Source: Clostridia bacterium
Lineage (GTDB): Bacteria > Bacillota > Clostridia > UBA1381
DNA length: 12,343 nt
Direction: 5' to 3'
NCBI GenBank assembly: GCA_017380475.1
Contig: JAFODX010000154.1
Location: forward strand, 1-12,343
Shown here: piece after piece, positions 6,184 through 12,343 of the stretch
Numbering within the stretch: the stretch's first letter is position 1
Layout: each line of letters starts with the position of its first letter
The notes under the pieces: model-generated
What the model was told of the DNA's origin: nothing
The model's input: only the letters and a program-made list of their open reading frames with translations
Databases searched by the model: none
Made by a program: the position numbers and the translations under genes

Positions 6184-7485
6184 ATGGAAAAGTTAAGAAA
6201 CAACAAATGGATAAGGGCAGCTATACCGGCACTCCTTTTACATTTCAGTATAGGTACGGTTTACTGCTGGTCAATCTTCAGTCAGGAAATCGCTGACTAC
6301 ATTGGTTTTTCAAAAGGTGCAACAGAGTGGGCGTTCAGCCTTGCGATTTTCTTCCTTGGAATGTCTGCAGCATTCCTGGGCAATGTAGTTGAAAAAGACA
6401 TTCATAAGTCATCACTCATTGCGTCAATATGCTTTGCACTCGGTATGGCAGGCACAGGTGGTTTTATATACTACGGCGGTTTGCATCAGGGAAGCGTATT
6501 CGCACTTGTAGGCATATATCTTTGCTATGGTTTCATTATGGGTATTGGTCTTGGTACAGGTTACCTCTCACCCGTTAAGACACTTATGCTCTGGTTTAAG
6601 GACCGTAAAGGTCTTGCAACCGGTCTTGCAGTTGCAGGCTTTGGCGGTGCAAAAGCTATAGCAAGCCCGATTATGCAGTGGATGCTCGCAAACCTCGGCA
6701 AGGGCGGTATATACAAGATGTTTATAATCCTTGCGTGTGTTTATTTCGTAATGATGTTTGTAGGTCACCTTCTTCTTAAGAAGCCCGATGACTGGCACGA
6801 GCCTCAGGGTGATGAAAAAGCACCGAAGATTATGGACGTTCTTAAATCAAAGCCCCTTACAAACTACATCGGTATATGGCTTATGTTCTACATAAACATC
6901 ACTTGCGGTCTTGCACTTATCTCGCAGGAGAAAATGATTGTTAAATGTCTCGGACTTGCAGGCTTTGTAGGAATCATTTCAACTGTTTCTGCAATATTCA
7001 ATGCAGGCGGACGTCTTGGTTTTTCTGCATGGGCAGACAAGCTCAAGGACAGAAACACTATTTACAAGCTGATATTTGTTATATCTATTGTTCTTACTGC
7101 ACTTGTTATTGTAACCGGCGGAATTCAGAATGGCGCAGGAAACACTTTACTTATAGTTCTGGTGCTTGCACTCATAATGATGGTGAATGCAGGATACGGC
7201 GGTGGTTTCTCAAATGTTCCGACATTGCTTTCAGACCACTACGGCATGAGCAACATCAGTGCTATTCACGGTATAACACTTTCAGCATGGGGCTTTGCAG
7301 GTCTTACAGGTAACCAGCTCGCAAACTGGATTGTGAACAAGTTCGGTCAGGAAGTTGAAATAAACGGTGTTCTTGTTAACCCGACCGGTTATCAGACAGT
7401 GCTCTATGTAACGATTGCTCTCTATATTGTAGCATTGCTTATGAGTATGCTCTTCGTAAAAAAATCAGGAAAAGCTGCTGAATAA
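6184..7485 (+). CDS. Major facilitator superfamily transporter, OFA (oxalate/formate antiporter) type
   Basis: A 433-residue membrane protein with about 12 hydrophobic segments, the usual size of OFA-family transporters. An in-frame ATG at 6085 is passed over because AAGGA sits seven bases before the ATG at 6184 and a promoter lies between the two. Family features are the opening IPALLLHFSIGTVYCWSIF (TM1), GIGLGTGYLSPVKTLMLWF followed by KDRKGLATGLAVAGFGGAKA between TM4 and TM5, and the hydrophilic central loop around KKPDDWHEPQGDEKAPK. OFA members mostly carry monocarboxylates or dicarboxylates such as oxalate, formate or lactate, so the cargo may be an acidic sugar derivative or a fermentation end product rather than a neutral sugar. 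It is flanked by the divergent GH3 gene and the convergent AraC gene, and is monocistronic. Substrate assignment is inference only. Confidence 0.88.
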   Translation: MEKLRNNKWIRAAIPALLLHFSIGTVYCWSIFSQEIADYIGFSKGATEWAFSLAIFFLGMSAAFLGNVVEKDIHKSSLIASICFALGMAGTGGFIYYGGLHQGSVFALVGIYLCYGFIMGIGLGTGYLSPVKTLMLWFKDRKGLATGLAVAGFGGAKAIASPIMQWMLANLGKGGIYKMFIILACVYFVMMFVGHLLLKKPDDWHEPQGDEKAPKIMDVLKSKPLTNYIGIWLMFYINITCGLALISQEKMIVKCLGLAGFVGIISTVSAIFNAGGRLGFSAWADKLKDRNTIYKLIFVISIVLTALVIVTGGIQNGAGNTLLIVLVLALIMMVNAGYGGGFSNVPTLLSDHYGMSNISAIHGITLSAWGFAGLTGNQLANWIVNKFGQEVEINGVLVNPTGYQTVLYVTIALYIVALLMSMLFVKKSGKAAE

Positions 7486-7492
7486 TAACAGC

Positions 7493-7526
7493 AAAAAAGT
7501 CTGTGGCATAAGCCACAGACTTTTTT
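7493..7526. terminator. Strong bidirectional terminator between MFS and AraC genes
   Basis: A perfect 15-bp stem, with AAAAAAGTCTGTGGC (7493-7507) and its complement (7512-7526), closes an ATAA loop. The A-run and T-run at the two ends give a U-tract in both directions. It overlaps the first two bases of the AraC stop codon (7525-7527) and follows the MFS stop by 7 bases. Confidence 0.92.
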
Positions 7527-8343
7527 ATGTTCTCGATGATTTTCTGTACTTAACCGGAGTTACTCCATTTATCTTTTTAAAAACTGCGGCGAAGTATGAG
7601 CTGTCACTGTATCCGCACCGTGTTGCAACACTTGTTATATCCATATCAGTTTCAGTGAGAAGCTGTGCAGCCTCGGTTATTCTTACTCCTGCAAGATAAT
7701 CAGAAAACCCGAATCCGGTTTTTCGCTTGAACAGTTTACTGAAATACGTTCTGCTCATACCCACCTCGCTTGCCACCTCTTCAAGTGTGATGGGGAAACA
7801 ATGGTTCATTCGTATAAAATACGCCGCCTGACTGATTATTCTGTCACTCTCGATTTCAGACGGCTGAAATTCCATACCCTTATTTACACGCAGAAGAAAC
7901 ACAAGCAGTTCGTTCACCGCATTGTTTATCAGATATTCACTGTATGAATCATTTTTATTGTATTCATATTCCATCTTTTCAAGAATCTGTTCGAAGAACT
8001 TTTTTCTCTTGGACGGTATTTTCAAAATATATCCGTTAAAAGCCGACTCAAATTCGGATAACATTTCCTTTTCAAACGCGCAGGACGGAATTGCAATATG
8101 AATGCGTGAATATCTGCCCTCCCCGTCAGTCAGACTGCGATGCAAAACATTCGGCGGTACAAATACAACGTCGCCCGCTTCAATTTTATAAATAGTGTCT
8201 TCAATAAAATATTTCCGTTCACCGCTTAAAAGATAATATACTTCATAAAAATCATGTATTTCAAGAAAAGTCATATCAAATTGTTTCTCAAAAAGTCTGC
8301 TCTCTATTTTAACCGCAACTTCGTTTGTATACTTGATTTCCAT
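7525..8343 (-). CDS. AraC-family transcriptional regulator with N-terminal cupin domain
   Basis: The 272-residue protein has the standard AraC plan. Residues about 15-80 form a cupin-like sensor domain, seen in IHDFYEVYYLLSGERKYFI (29-47) and AGDVVFVPPNVLHRS (56-70), the pattern for sugar or sugar-derivative sensing. Residues about 170-270 hold two helix-turn-helix motifs: ITLEEVASEVGMSRTYFSKL and ITSVATRCGYSDSSYFAAVF, followed by the family end motif GVTPVKYRK. GAGGAG lies five bases before the start. It is divergent from the oxidoreductase operon with which it shares an overlapping promoter region, so local control of that operon and autoregulation are likely. It is also the closest candidate to bind the 21-bp-period repeats before the GH3 genes. 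Effector unknown. Confidence 0.92.
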   Translation of the reverse strand: MEIKYTNEVAVKIESRLFEKQFDMTFLEIHDFYEVYYLLSGERKYFIEDTIYKIEAGDVVFVPPNVLHRSLTDGEGRYSRIHIAIPSCAFEKEMLSEFESAFNGYILKIPSKRKKFFEQILEKMEYEYNKNDSYSEYLINNAVNELLVFLLRVNKGMEFQPSEIESDRIISQAAYFIRMNHCFPITLEEVASEVGMSRTYFSKLFKRKTGFGFSDYLAGVRITEAAQLLTETDMDITSVATRCGYSDSSYFAAVFKKINGVTPVKYRKSSRT

Positions 8344-8373
8344 AATTTCTCCTCTTTATGGCAATATTTTTGT

Positions 8374-8390
8374 TTTTTTGGACTATTTTT
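8374..8390. promoter_or_regulatory. Weak candidate operator half-site before the oxidoreductase promoter
   Basis: TTTTTTGGACTATTTTT resembles the reverse complement of the half-sites before the GH3 and beta-helix genes (TTT-TTGGA core, about 11 of 16 bases) and ends 3 bases before the -35 box at 8394, the same order of spacing as at GH3 paralog B. A looser copy lies about 20 bases upstream, around 8354-8371 in the AraC leader. The match is dominated by T-runs. Confidence 0.2.
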
Positions 8391-8393
8391 TTA

Positions 8394-8422
8394 TAGACAA
8401 CTTGATTTTATAGTTGTATTAT
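8394..8422 (+). promoter_or_regulatory. Promoter of the Gfo/Idh/MocA-EEP operon
   Basis: -35 TAGACA (8394-8399), 17-base spacer, -10 TATTAT (8417-8422), each one base off consensus. Predicted start near 8429, giving a leader of about 45 bases before the ATG at 8474. The -10 overlaps the -10 of the opposing AraC promoter. Confidence 0.65.
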
Positions 8423-8446
8423 ATACATAAGACAATTAATTGTCAA
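8418..8446 (-). promoter_or_regulatory. Perfect consensus promoter of the AraC-family gene
   Basis: Minus-strand TTGACA (plus 8441-8446), exactly 17 bases, TATAAT (plus 8418-8423), both perfect. Predicted start near 8411, about 68 bases before the ATG at 8343. A regulator gene with such a strong core promoter would be expected to be repressed or autoregulated. Confidence 0.8.
8431..8444. promoter_or_regulatory. Perfect 14-bp palindrome in the divergent promoter region (operator candidate)
   Basis: GACAATTAATTGTC reads identically on both strands. It overlaps the -35 box of the AraC promoter and lies at about +3 to +16 of the oxidoreductase promoter, so a bound protein could block both. AraC proteins usually bind direct repeats, so a different dimeric repressor is possible. 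Confidence 0.45.
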
Positions 8447-8473
8447 TACTTATTTTACAAGGAGAATATCGAA

Positions 8474-9787
8474 ATGGAAAAGAAAAGATATGCCTGCGTG
8501 GGAACGGGCGGAAGATTGAGAATGTGGCTTAAGGCTATGGCGGTAACATACAAAGACTCATGCGAAATTGTAGGTCTTTGCGATATCAACCGTACAAGAC
8601 TTGAAAATACACAGACGGCATTAAAAAGAGATTATGATTATCACGATGTTGCACTCTATAACGCTGACGAGTTTGAGAAAATGATAGAAGAACAAAAACC
8701 CGATATAGTTGTCGTTGCAACCGTTGACAGAACACATCACCGTTACATTATAAAGGCAATGGAAATGGGTTGTGATGTTATATCAGAAAAGCCTATGACA
8801 GTTGACGATGAGAAGTGTGCAAAGATTCTTGAGGCAATTGACCGTACAGGAAGGGAACTGCGTGTATCATTCAACTACCGTTATGCACCGCATCATTCAC
8901 AGTTGCGTCAGATTATAAAAGACGGTACAATCGGCGATGTTAAGCAGATACATTTTGAGTGGCTGTTAAACACATCACACGGTGCTGATTATTTCAGACG
9001 CTGGCACAGAGATAAGCGTAACAGCGGCGGTCTTATGGTTCATAAATCTACACACCACTTTGACCTTGTTAATTTCTGGATTAACTCATTCCCTGTTAAG
9101 GTTTATGCACAGGGCGGTCTGAAGTTCTACGGCAGAGAGAATGCAGAAGAAAGAGGAATCACAAAGTTCTATTCACGTTGCTACGGAAGCGAAAATGCAA
9201 AGGGTGACCCGTGGGCAATTGATATGACAGAAAGTGACTGGTTAAGAGAACTTTATCTTGATGCTGAAAAGGATGACGGATATATCCGTGACCAGAGCGT
9301 ATTCGGTGACAATATAAGCATCGAAGACGTAATGAACGTTATTGTTAACTATGACAACGGCGCAATCATGTCATATTCACTTAATGCTTTCTCACCGTAT
9401 GAGGGACTTAATGTCTGCATCACAGGTACAAAGGGCAGAGTTGAGATGAAGCTTATAGAATCTATATACATCAATGGTCAGGACGATGCTAGCAAGGAAG
9501 GACTCGTTGAAAGCGAAAGAATTATTGTATATCCGATGTTTGAACCCGGATACGAGGTTGAAATCCAGAAGCTTGAAGGCGGTCATGGCGGCGGTGACGA
9601 TGTTATGCTTGACGACATCTTTAACCCGAATGCAGCGTATGATCCGCTTCACCGTGCGGCTTCACACATCGACGGTGCTATGAGTATTATGACTGGTATC
9701 TGTGCGAACAAGTCAATGGCAACAGGACAGCCGATAAACGTATTTGATTACATAGACATTCCCAAGAGTAAACTCAGGAAAGACTAA
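8474..9787 (+). CDS. Gfo/Idh/MocA family NAD(P)-dependent oxidoreductase
   Basis: A 437-residue cytoplasmic protein. AAGGAG before the ATG at 8474 makes it the preferred start over the in-frame ATG at 8414, which lies in the promoter. The N-terminal Rossmann domain begins YACVGTGGRLRMWL (6-19); acidic Asp37 ends the second strand (GLCDIN), favouring NAD(H). The hallmark EKP motif is at 105-107, with Lys106 as the expected catalytic lysine. The C-terminal domain follows FNYRYAP (133-139) and holds GGLMVHKSTHHFDLVNFW (about 185-202), where HKSTHHFD takes the place of the common D-x-G-x-H active-site pattern. Members oxidise, reduce or epimerise sugars, inositols and sugar acids; some related NAD-dependent enzymes cleave glycosides. 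At about 437 residues it is longer than typical 330-390 residue members. It is the first gene of an operon with the EEP gene. Confidence 0.9.
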   Translation: MEKKRYACVGTGGRLRMWLKAMAVTYKDSCEIVGLCDINRTRLENTQTALKRDYDYHDVALYNADEFEKMIEEQKPDIVVVATVDRTHHRYIIKAMEMGCDVISEKPMTVDDEKCAKILEAIDRTGRELRVSFNYRYAPHHSQLRQIIKDGTIGDVKQIHFEWLLNTSHGADYFRRWHRDKRNSGGLMVHKSTHHFDLVNFWINSFPVKVYAQGGLKFYGRENAEERGITKFYSRCYGSENAKGDPWAIDMTESDWLRELYLDAEKDDGYIRDQSVFGDNISIEDVMNVIVNYDNGAIMSYSLNAFSPYEGLNVCITGTKGRVEMKLIESIYINGQDDASKEGLVESERIIVYPMFEPGYEVEIQKLEGGHGGGDDVMLDDIFNPNAAYDPLHRAASHIDGAMSIMTGICANKSMATGQPINVFDYIDIPKSKLRKD

Positions 9788-9804
9788 AATGGAGGTCAAT
9801 CCAT

Positions 9805-10590
9805 ATGCGTATAATGTCATTAAACGTCTGGTCTGATTATGCTGATAATCCTGTAGAGCCACGTGAGGACGGAATACTCAACGTAATAAAAGAGTATTCG
9901 CCAGATATGTTCGGTTTTCAGGAGTTCTCACCGAATTTCTATAAATCAAACCTTTTCAGGGAGATTACAAAGGACTATCAATGCGTAGCCGTGAGAGAAA
10001 ATACATGGACTCCTGTGTTTTTCAAAAAGTCGCTCTACACATTGCAGGAATGTGGCTGGGTATGGTTTGACGAGCTTCCGCCACTCCCCTATATTGATGA
10101 CAGTAAAACCATAACATGGGCGGTTGTCACAGAAAATGAAACCGGCAAAAAGTTCGGTATGTGCAGTACCCATTTCTGGTTCAAAACAGGCGAGGAACAC
10201 GATCAGGCACGGGTACGCAACGCAGAGCAACTTTATGATAAGATGTCATATATCAGAGAGAAATACAATGCTGTTGTATTTGCAGTAGGTGATTTTAACT
10301 GTTCAGTAAACAGTGATGCACTGAATTTTCTCGAACAAAAGGGCATTTATACATCATTCAAGCTCACTGACGACCATTCAATGTCAGCTTCGTATCACGG
10401 TTATCCGGTATTGGGCGATGACGGGAATTTTCACGGAAAACCCGCGCAAAAAGATTACACAACCTCAATCGACCATATACTGACATATAAAGACAGTGTA
10501 TGCGTCACAAAGCAGAATCTGGTGATAAATGAGGAAATCCTCGGTTCAACCGACCATTCACCCATTTATGCTGATATAGAGATACTTTAA
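9805..10590 (+). CDS. Endonuclease/exonuclease/phosphatase (EEP) family protein, probable sugar-related phosphodiesterase or phosphatase
   Basis: The 261-residue protein carries the EEP fold signatures in order: LNVWS (6-10, Asn7), GFQEF with Glu40 as metal ligand, STHFWF with His123, VGDFNC (161-166, Asp163 and Asn165), SIDHILTYKD (221-230) and STDHSPIYADI (248-258, His251 as the general base). All the catalytic positions expected in the Mg-dependent DNase I/exonuclease III/inositol phosphatase fold are present. No signal peptide or DNA-binding addition is visible. Its gene begins 17 bases after the oxidoreductase stop, with GGAGG before the ATG, so the two are co-transcribed. That context points to hydrolysis of a phosphate ester or phosphodiester of a sugar or polyol rather than DNA repair, but the substrate is inferred from neighbourhood only. 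Confidence 0.88.
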   Translation: MRIMSLNVWSDYADNPVEPREDGILNVIKEYSPDMFGFQEFSPNFYKSNLFREITKDYQCVAVRENTWTPVFFKKSLYTLQECGWVWFDELPPLPYIDDSKTITWAVVTENETGKKFGMCSTHFWFKTGEEHDQARVRNAEQLYDKMSYIREKYNAVVFAVGDFNCSVNSDALNFLEQKGIYTSFKLTDDHSMSASYHGYPVLGDDGNFHGKPAQKDYTTSIDHILTYKDSVCVTKQNLVINEEILGSTDHSPIYADIEIL

Positions 10591-10596
10591 ACAGAG

Positions 10597-10624
10597 AAAT
10601 CCCACAGCGATTGCTGTGGGATTT
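10597..10624. terminator. Bidirectional terminator between the EEP gene and the second AraC gene
   Basis: AAATCCCACAGC (10597-10608) pairs perfectly with GCTGTGGGATTT (10613-10624) around a GATT loop, and is followed by TT on the plus strand. It lies directly between the convergent stops at 10590 and 10625. On the minus strand the stem ends ATTT then CTCTG, so the U-tract is weaker. Confidence 0.88.
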
Positions 10625-11395
10625 TTATATCTTCATAACTTCTGTCGGGCTCATTCCCGTATGTTTTTTAAATTCACGGCTGAAATGACTCATATCGGTA
10701 TATCCCGACATTTGTGCCGCCTCAGTTACCGAATACATCTGTGATGACAAAAGTTCTTCGGCACGTGCAAGTTTAAGTGCGTTTATATATTTTATAGGTG
10801 ATACACCAAAGAAACTCCCGAACAGTCTTCTGAAATATTCCGGTGTTATTCCGCACATTCTGGAAAGTTCTGATACATTAAGAAGCTTTTCGGGGTAGTA
10901 GCGATGGATATAATCTACAGCAGGACGTATAATCTCGTACTTGCTCGTTGGAGTGTATGCAGATAAAAACTCCTCCTGCATAAGATAGAGAATGTTATAT
11001 AATTCTGCCTTACATTTAAACATATATCCCGGTTTCTTTGCTGTCCAGATTTTCTCTGCCGTTTTAAAATGTTCAAGCATTTTAGTGTTTTTCACAGGCA
11101 TAACAAACGGCTTAAAATCCGTCTGCGGAGAAATATCGAAATTTATGGCAAAACAATCTCCCTGCACCTTTGTGTTAACAACATAATCTGAACCTTTGGG
11201 AAGATATATTACAGTGTTTGGTTTTGTCAAAAGCTTTGTTCCGTCCGAAAAGTTATATTCCTTTTCACCGCTTGTATGAAACGCAAGTCCGTGACTTGGA
11301 CGGTTTTTATGCACTGCATCGCCTGTACCCCTTGCCACAAAACAAGCAAAAACTATTGTTTCTATATTCAAATCACTCTTTATAAACTTTTCCAT
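10625..11395 (-). CDS. AraC-family transcriptional regulator (second)
   Basis: About 256 residues from the preferred ATG at 11395; an alternative ATG lies two codons upstream at 11401. The ATG at 11458 is rejected because a near-consensus promoter lies between it and 11395 and AGGG precedes the nearer starts. The N-terminal half is a cupin-like domain (KEYNFSDGTKLLTKPNTVIY and LPKGSDYVV segments). The last 100 residues carry both AraC helix-turn-helix motifs: LNVSELSRMCGITPEYFRRL and SVTEAAQMSGYTDMSHFSREF, ending KHTGMSPTEVMKI. It is divergent from the glycyl radical enzyme gene, with about 110 bases between them, so it most likely controls that gene. The effector is unknown; the sensor domain differs clearly from that of the other AraC regulator in this window. 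Confidence 0.88.
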   Translation of the reverse strand: MEKFIKSDLNIETIVFACFVARGTGDAVHKNRPSHGLAFHTSGEKEYNFSDGTKLLTKPNTVIYLPKGSDYVVNTKVQGDCFAINFDISPQTDFKPFVMPVKNTKMLEHFKTAEKIWTAKKPGYMFKCKAELYNILYLMQEEFLSAYTPTSKYEIIRPAVDYIHRYYPEKLLNVSELSRMCGITPEYFRRLFGSFFGVSPIKYINALKLARAEELLSSQMYSVTEAAQMSGYTDMSHFSREFKKHTGMSPTEVMKI

Positions 11396-11411
11396 ATTCA
11401 TCACCCTTTTT

Positions 11412-11440
11412 ATTATATCTTTTTGTTTTGAAATAGTCAA
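11412..11440 (-). promoter_or_regulatory. Promoter of the second AraC gene
   Basis: Minus-strand TTGACT (plus 11435-11440), 17-base spacer, TATAAT (plus 11412-11417). The predicted start near 11405 is only about 4-10 bases before the candidate ATGs at 11401 and 11395, so the transcript would be nearly leaderless, or this box is not the main promoter. Confidence 0.55.
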
Positions 11441-11457
11441 GTGTTTTGTTTTAATCA

Positions 11458-11486
11458 TTTACAAACCCCTGTTTTTCTGCTACTAT
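11458..11486 (+). promoter_or_regulatory. Promoter of the glycyl radical enzyme gene
   Basis: -35 TTTACA (11458-11463), 17-base spacer, -10 TACTAT (11481-11486). Predicted start near 11493, immediately before AAGGAGG (11494-11500), giving a short leader of about 15 bases. Confidence 0.6.
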
Positions 11487-11507
11487 ATCAAAAAAGGAGG
11501 TTTTGTT

Positions 11508-12343
11508 ATGGAATACATTAAAGACACTGATTATGATTATATAATGAACAAATATACCGATAACGATAATCGTTTTATTCGTGTGGATGACATATTTGCA
11601 CCCGAAACCGGTATGGACGGAGATTTGATAAAAAGTGAAATTGCAAGACGTGATAAAGAAATCTCACATCTTCCCCATCCGGTACGCAAAGCAAAGGCTT
11701 TTGAGTTCGTATTGGATAACACACGTATTTCCTGCGACTGCCGGGATATTTTCCCCGCTATAAACGCAATCGACCGTCCCGTTAACGGTATGATTACCGA
11801 CGAATGGAGCGGTGAAGTTTTTTGCGAGTTAATTCCCGAGGTTGCAAAAAAACGTAATCAGCTTGAGGATGACGGAATAGTTACAATATGGCCTGATTAT
11901 GACCACAGTGTGCCATACTGGGACAGAATTTTTGAGCTTGGTTTTGAAGGACTTTTAAATGAAAGCGAAAAGATTCGTTCGGAACGTGATTTGACAGATG
12001 ATGAGGATGCATTTTTCGAAGGCATTAAGATTACATATACAGCTATCATAAACTTCCTTGCACGACTTACCGACCTTGCAAAAGCCACCAAAGGCTCGGA
12101 GAAAACGGCAGAGGCACTAAAAAACATTACTCACAATCCTCCGAAAACATTCTACGAGGCACTGCTTGTTGATTATATCTACTTTATGTTAAGCGAGCAT
12201 ATAGAAGGTTTGCAGGTACGTTCACTTTCTAACTTTGACAGACTTTTCTACCCGTTCTATAAAAAAGACCTTGAAAATGGTGTTACAGAATCAGAGTTAA
12301 GGACGGATCTTGCCTATTTCTTCCTGCAATTTACCGCCATCGG
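11508..12343 (+). CDS. Pyruvate formate-lyase-like glycyl radical enzyme, N-terminal part (3' cut by window edge)
   Basis: The frame from the ATG at 11508 stays open for 278 codons to the window end; AAGGAGG lies 7 bases before the start. The visible region matches the N-terminal PFL domain of glycyl radical enzymes: a segment IVTIWPDYDHSVPYWDRIFE (124-143), FELGFEGLL (142-150), PKTFYEALL (212-220) and SLSNFDRLFYPFYKKDLENG (239-258), where the family has a conserved LGRxDQxLYPFYxxDL pattern. The full protein should be about 700-850 residues; the catalytic Cys and the C-terminal glycyl-radical loop lie beyond the window, so neither the substrate class (pyruvate, diol, choline-like or other) nor activity can be judged. 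A radical SAM activase gene is expected downstream. The divergent AraC regulator is its likely controller. The enzyme class implies an anaerobic host. Confidence 0.82.
   Translation, partial: MEYIKDTDYDYIMNKYTDNDNRFIRVDDIFAPETGMDGDLIKSEIARRDKEISHLPHPVRKAKAFEFVLDNTRISCDCRDIFPAINAIDRPVNGMITDEWSGEVFCELIPEVAKKRNQLEDDGIVTIWPDYDHSVPYWDRIFELGFEGLLNESEKIRSERDLTDDEDAFFEGIKITYTAIINFLARLTDLAKATKGSEKTAEALKNITHNPPKTFYEALLVDYIYFMLSEHIEGLQVRSLSNFDRLFYPFYKKDLENGVTESELRTDLAYFFLQFTAI

Noticed and set aside
8474..9787. GH109-type NAD-dependent alpha-N-acetylgalactosaminidase
   Set aside because: The protein has no twin-arginine signal and I do not see the GH109 active-site signature; the HKSTHHFD segment fits a different Gfo/Idh/MocA branch.
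11396..11458. Longer N-terminus for the second AraC gene from ATG 11458
   Set aside because: The extra 21 residues are translated promoter sequence, with no ribosome binding site before 11458 and a -35/-10 pair inside the stretch.

Overview
The window reads as chromosomal DNA of an anaerobic, low-GC, Gram-positive gut-type bacterium (Bacillota, probably class Clostridia). Support comes from strong GGAGG-type ribosome binding sites, AT-rich sigma-70-like promoters with 17-bp spacers, U-tract hairpin terminators, mostly TAA stops, and the start of an oxygen-sensitive glycyl radical enzyme. The species cannot be named from the sequence alone. Eleven genes are visible, the first and last cut by the window edges. 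No tRNA, rRNA, insertion sequence, CRISPR array or riboswitch was seen, and no gene-free stretch exceeds 300 bases.

Layout. 1-495 (+) is the tail of a LysR-type regulator. 5891 back to 512 (-) is a leftward sugar-catabolic block: two tandem paralogous NagZ-like GH3 enzymes, then a right-handed beta-helix protein and a YhcH/YjgK/YiaL-family protein. The two GH3 genes each have their own promoter and terminator; the beta-helix and YhcH genes form one operon. 6184-7485 (+) is an OFA-type major facilitator transporter. 7525-8343 (-) is an AraC-family regulator with a cupin sensor domain, divergent from 8474-10590 (+), a two-gene operon of a Gfo/Idh/MocA oxidoreductase and an endonuclease/exonuclease/phosphatase-fold protein. 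10625-11395 (-) is a second AraC-family regulator, divergent from 11508-12343 (+), the N-terminal part of a pyruvate formate-lyase-like glycyl radical enzyme that runs off the window.

How the genes may work together (inference). None of the GH3, beta-helix, YhcH, oxidoreductase or phosphatase-fold proteins has a visible signal peptide, so the block looks like cytoplasmic processing of a small imported glycoside or acidic sugar: bond cleavage by GH3, handling of the free sugar by the YhcH-like protein, and redox or dephosphorylation steps by the oxidoreductase operon. The substrate cannot be read from the sequence.

The most noteworthy signal is regulatory. The second GH3 gene has a perfect consensus promoter, and just upstream of its -35 lie two 17-bp direct repeats with a 21-bp period, the geometry of the E. 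coli araI1-I2 operator. Related half-sites lie upstream of the other GH3 gene and of the beta-helix operon, suggesting one regulon. The central AraC regulator and the oxidoreductase operon have overlapping divergent promoters next to a perfect 14-bp palindrome.
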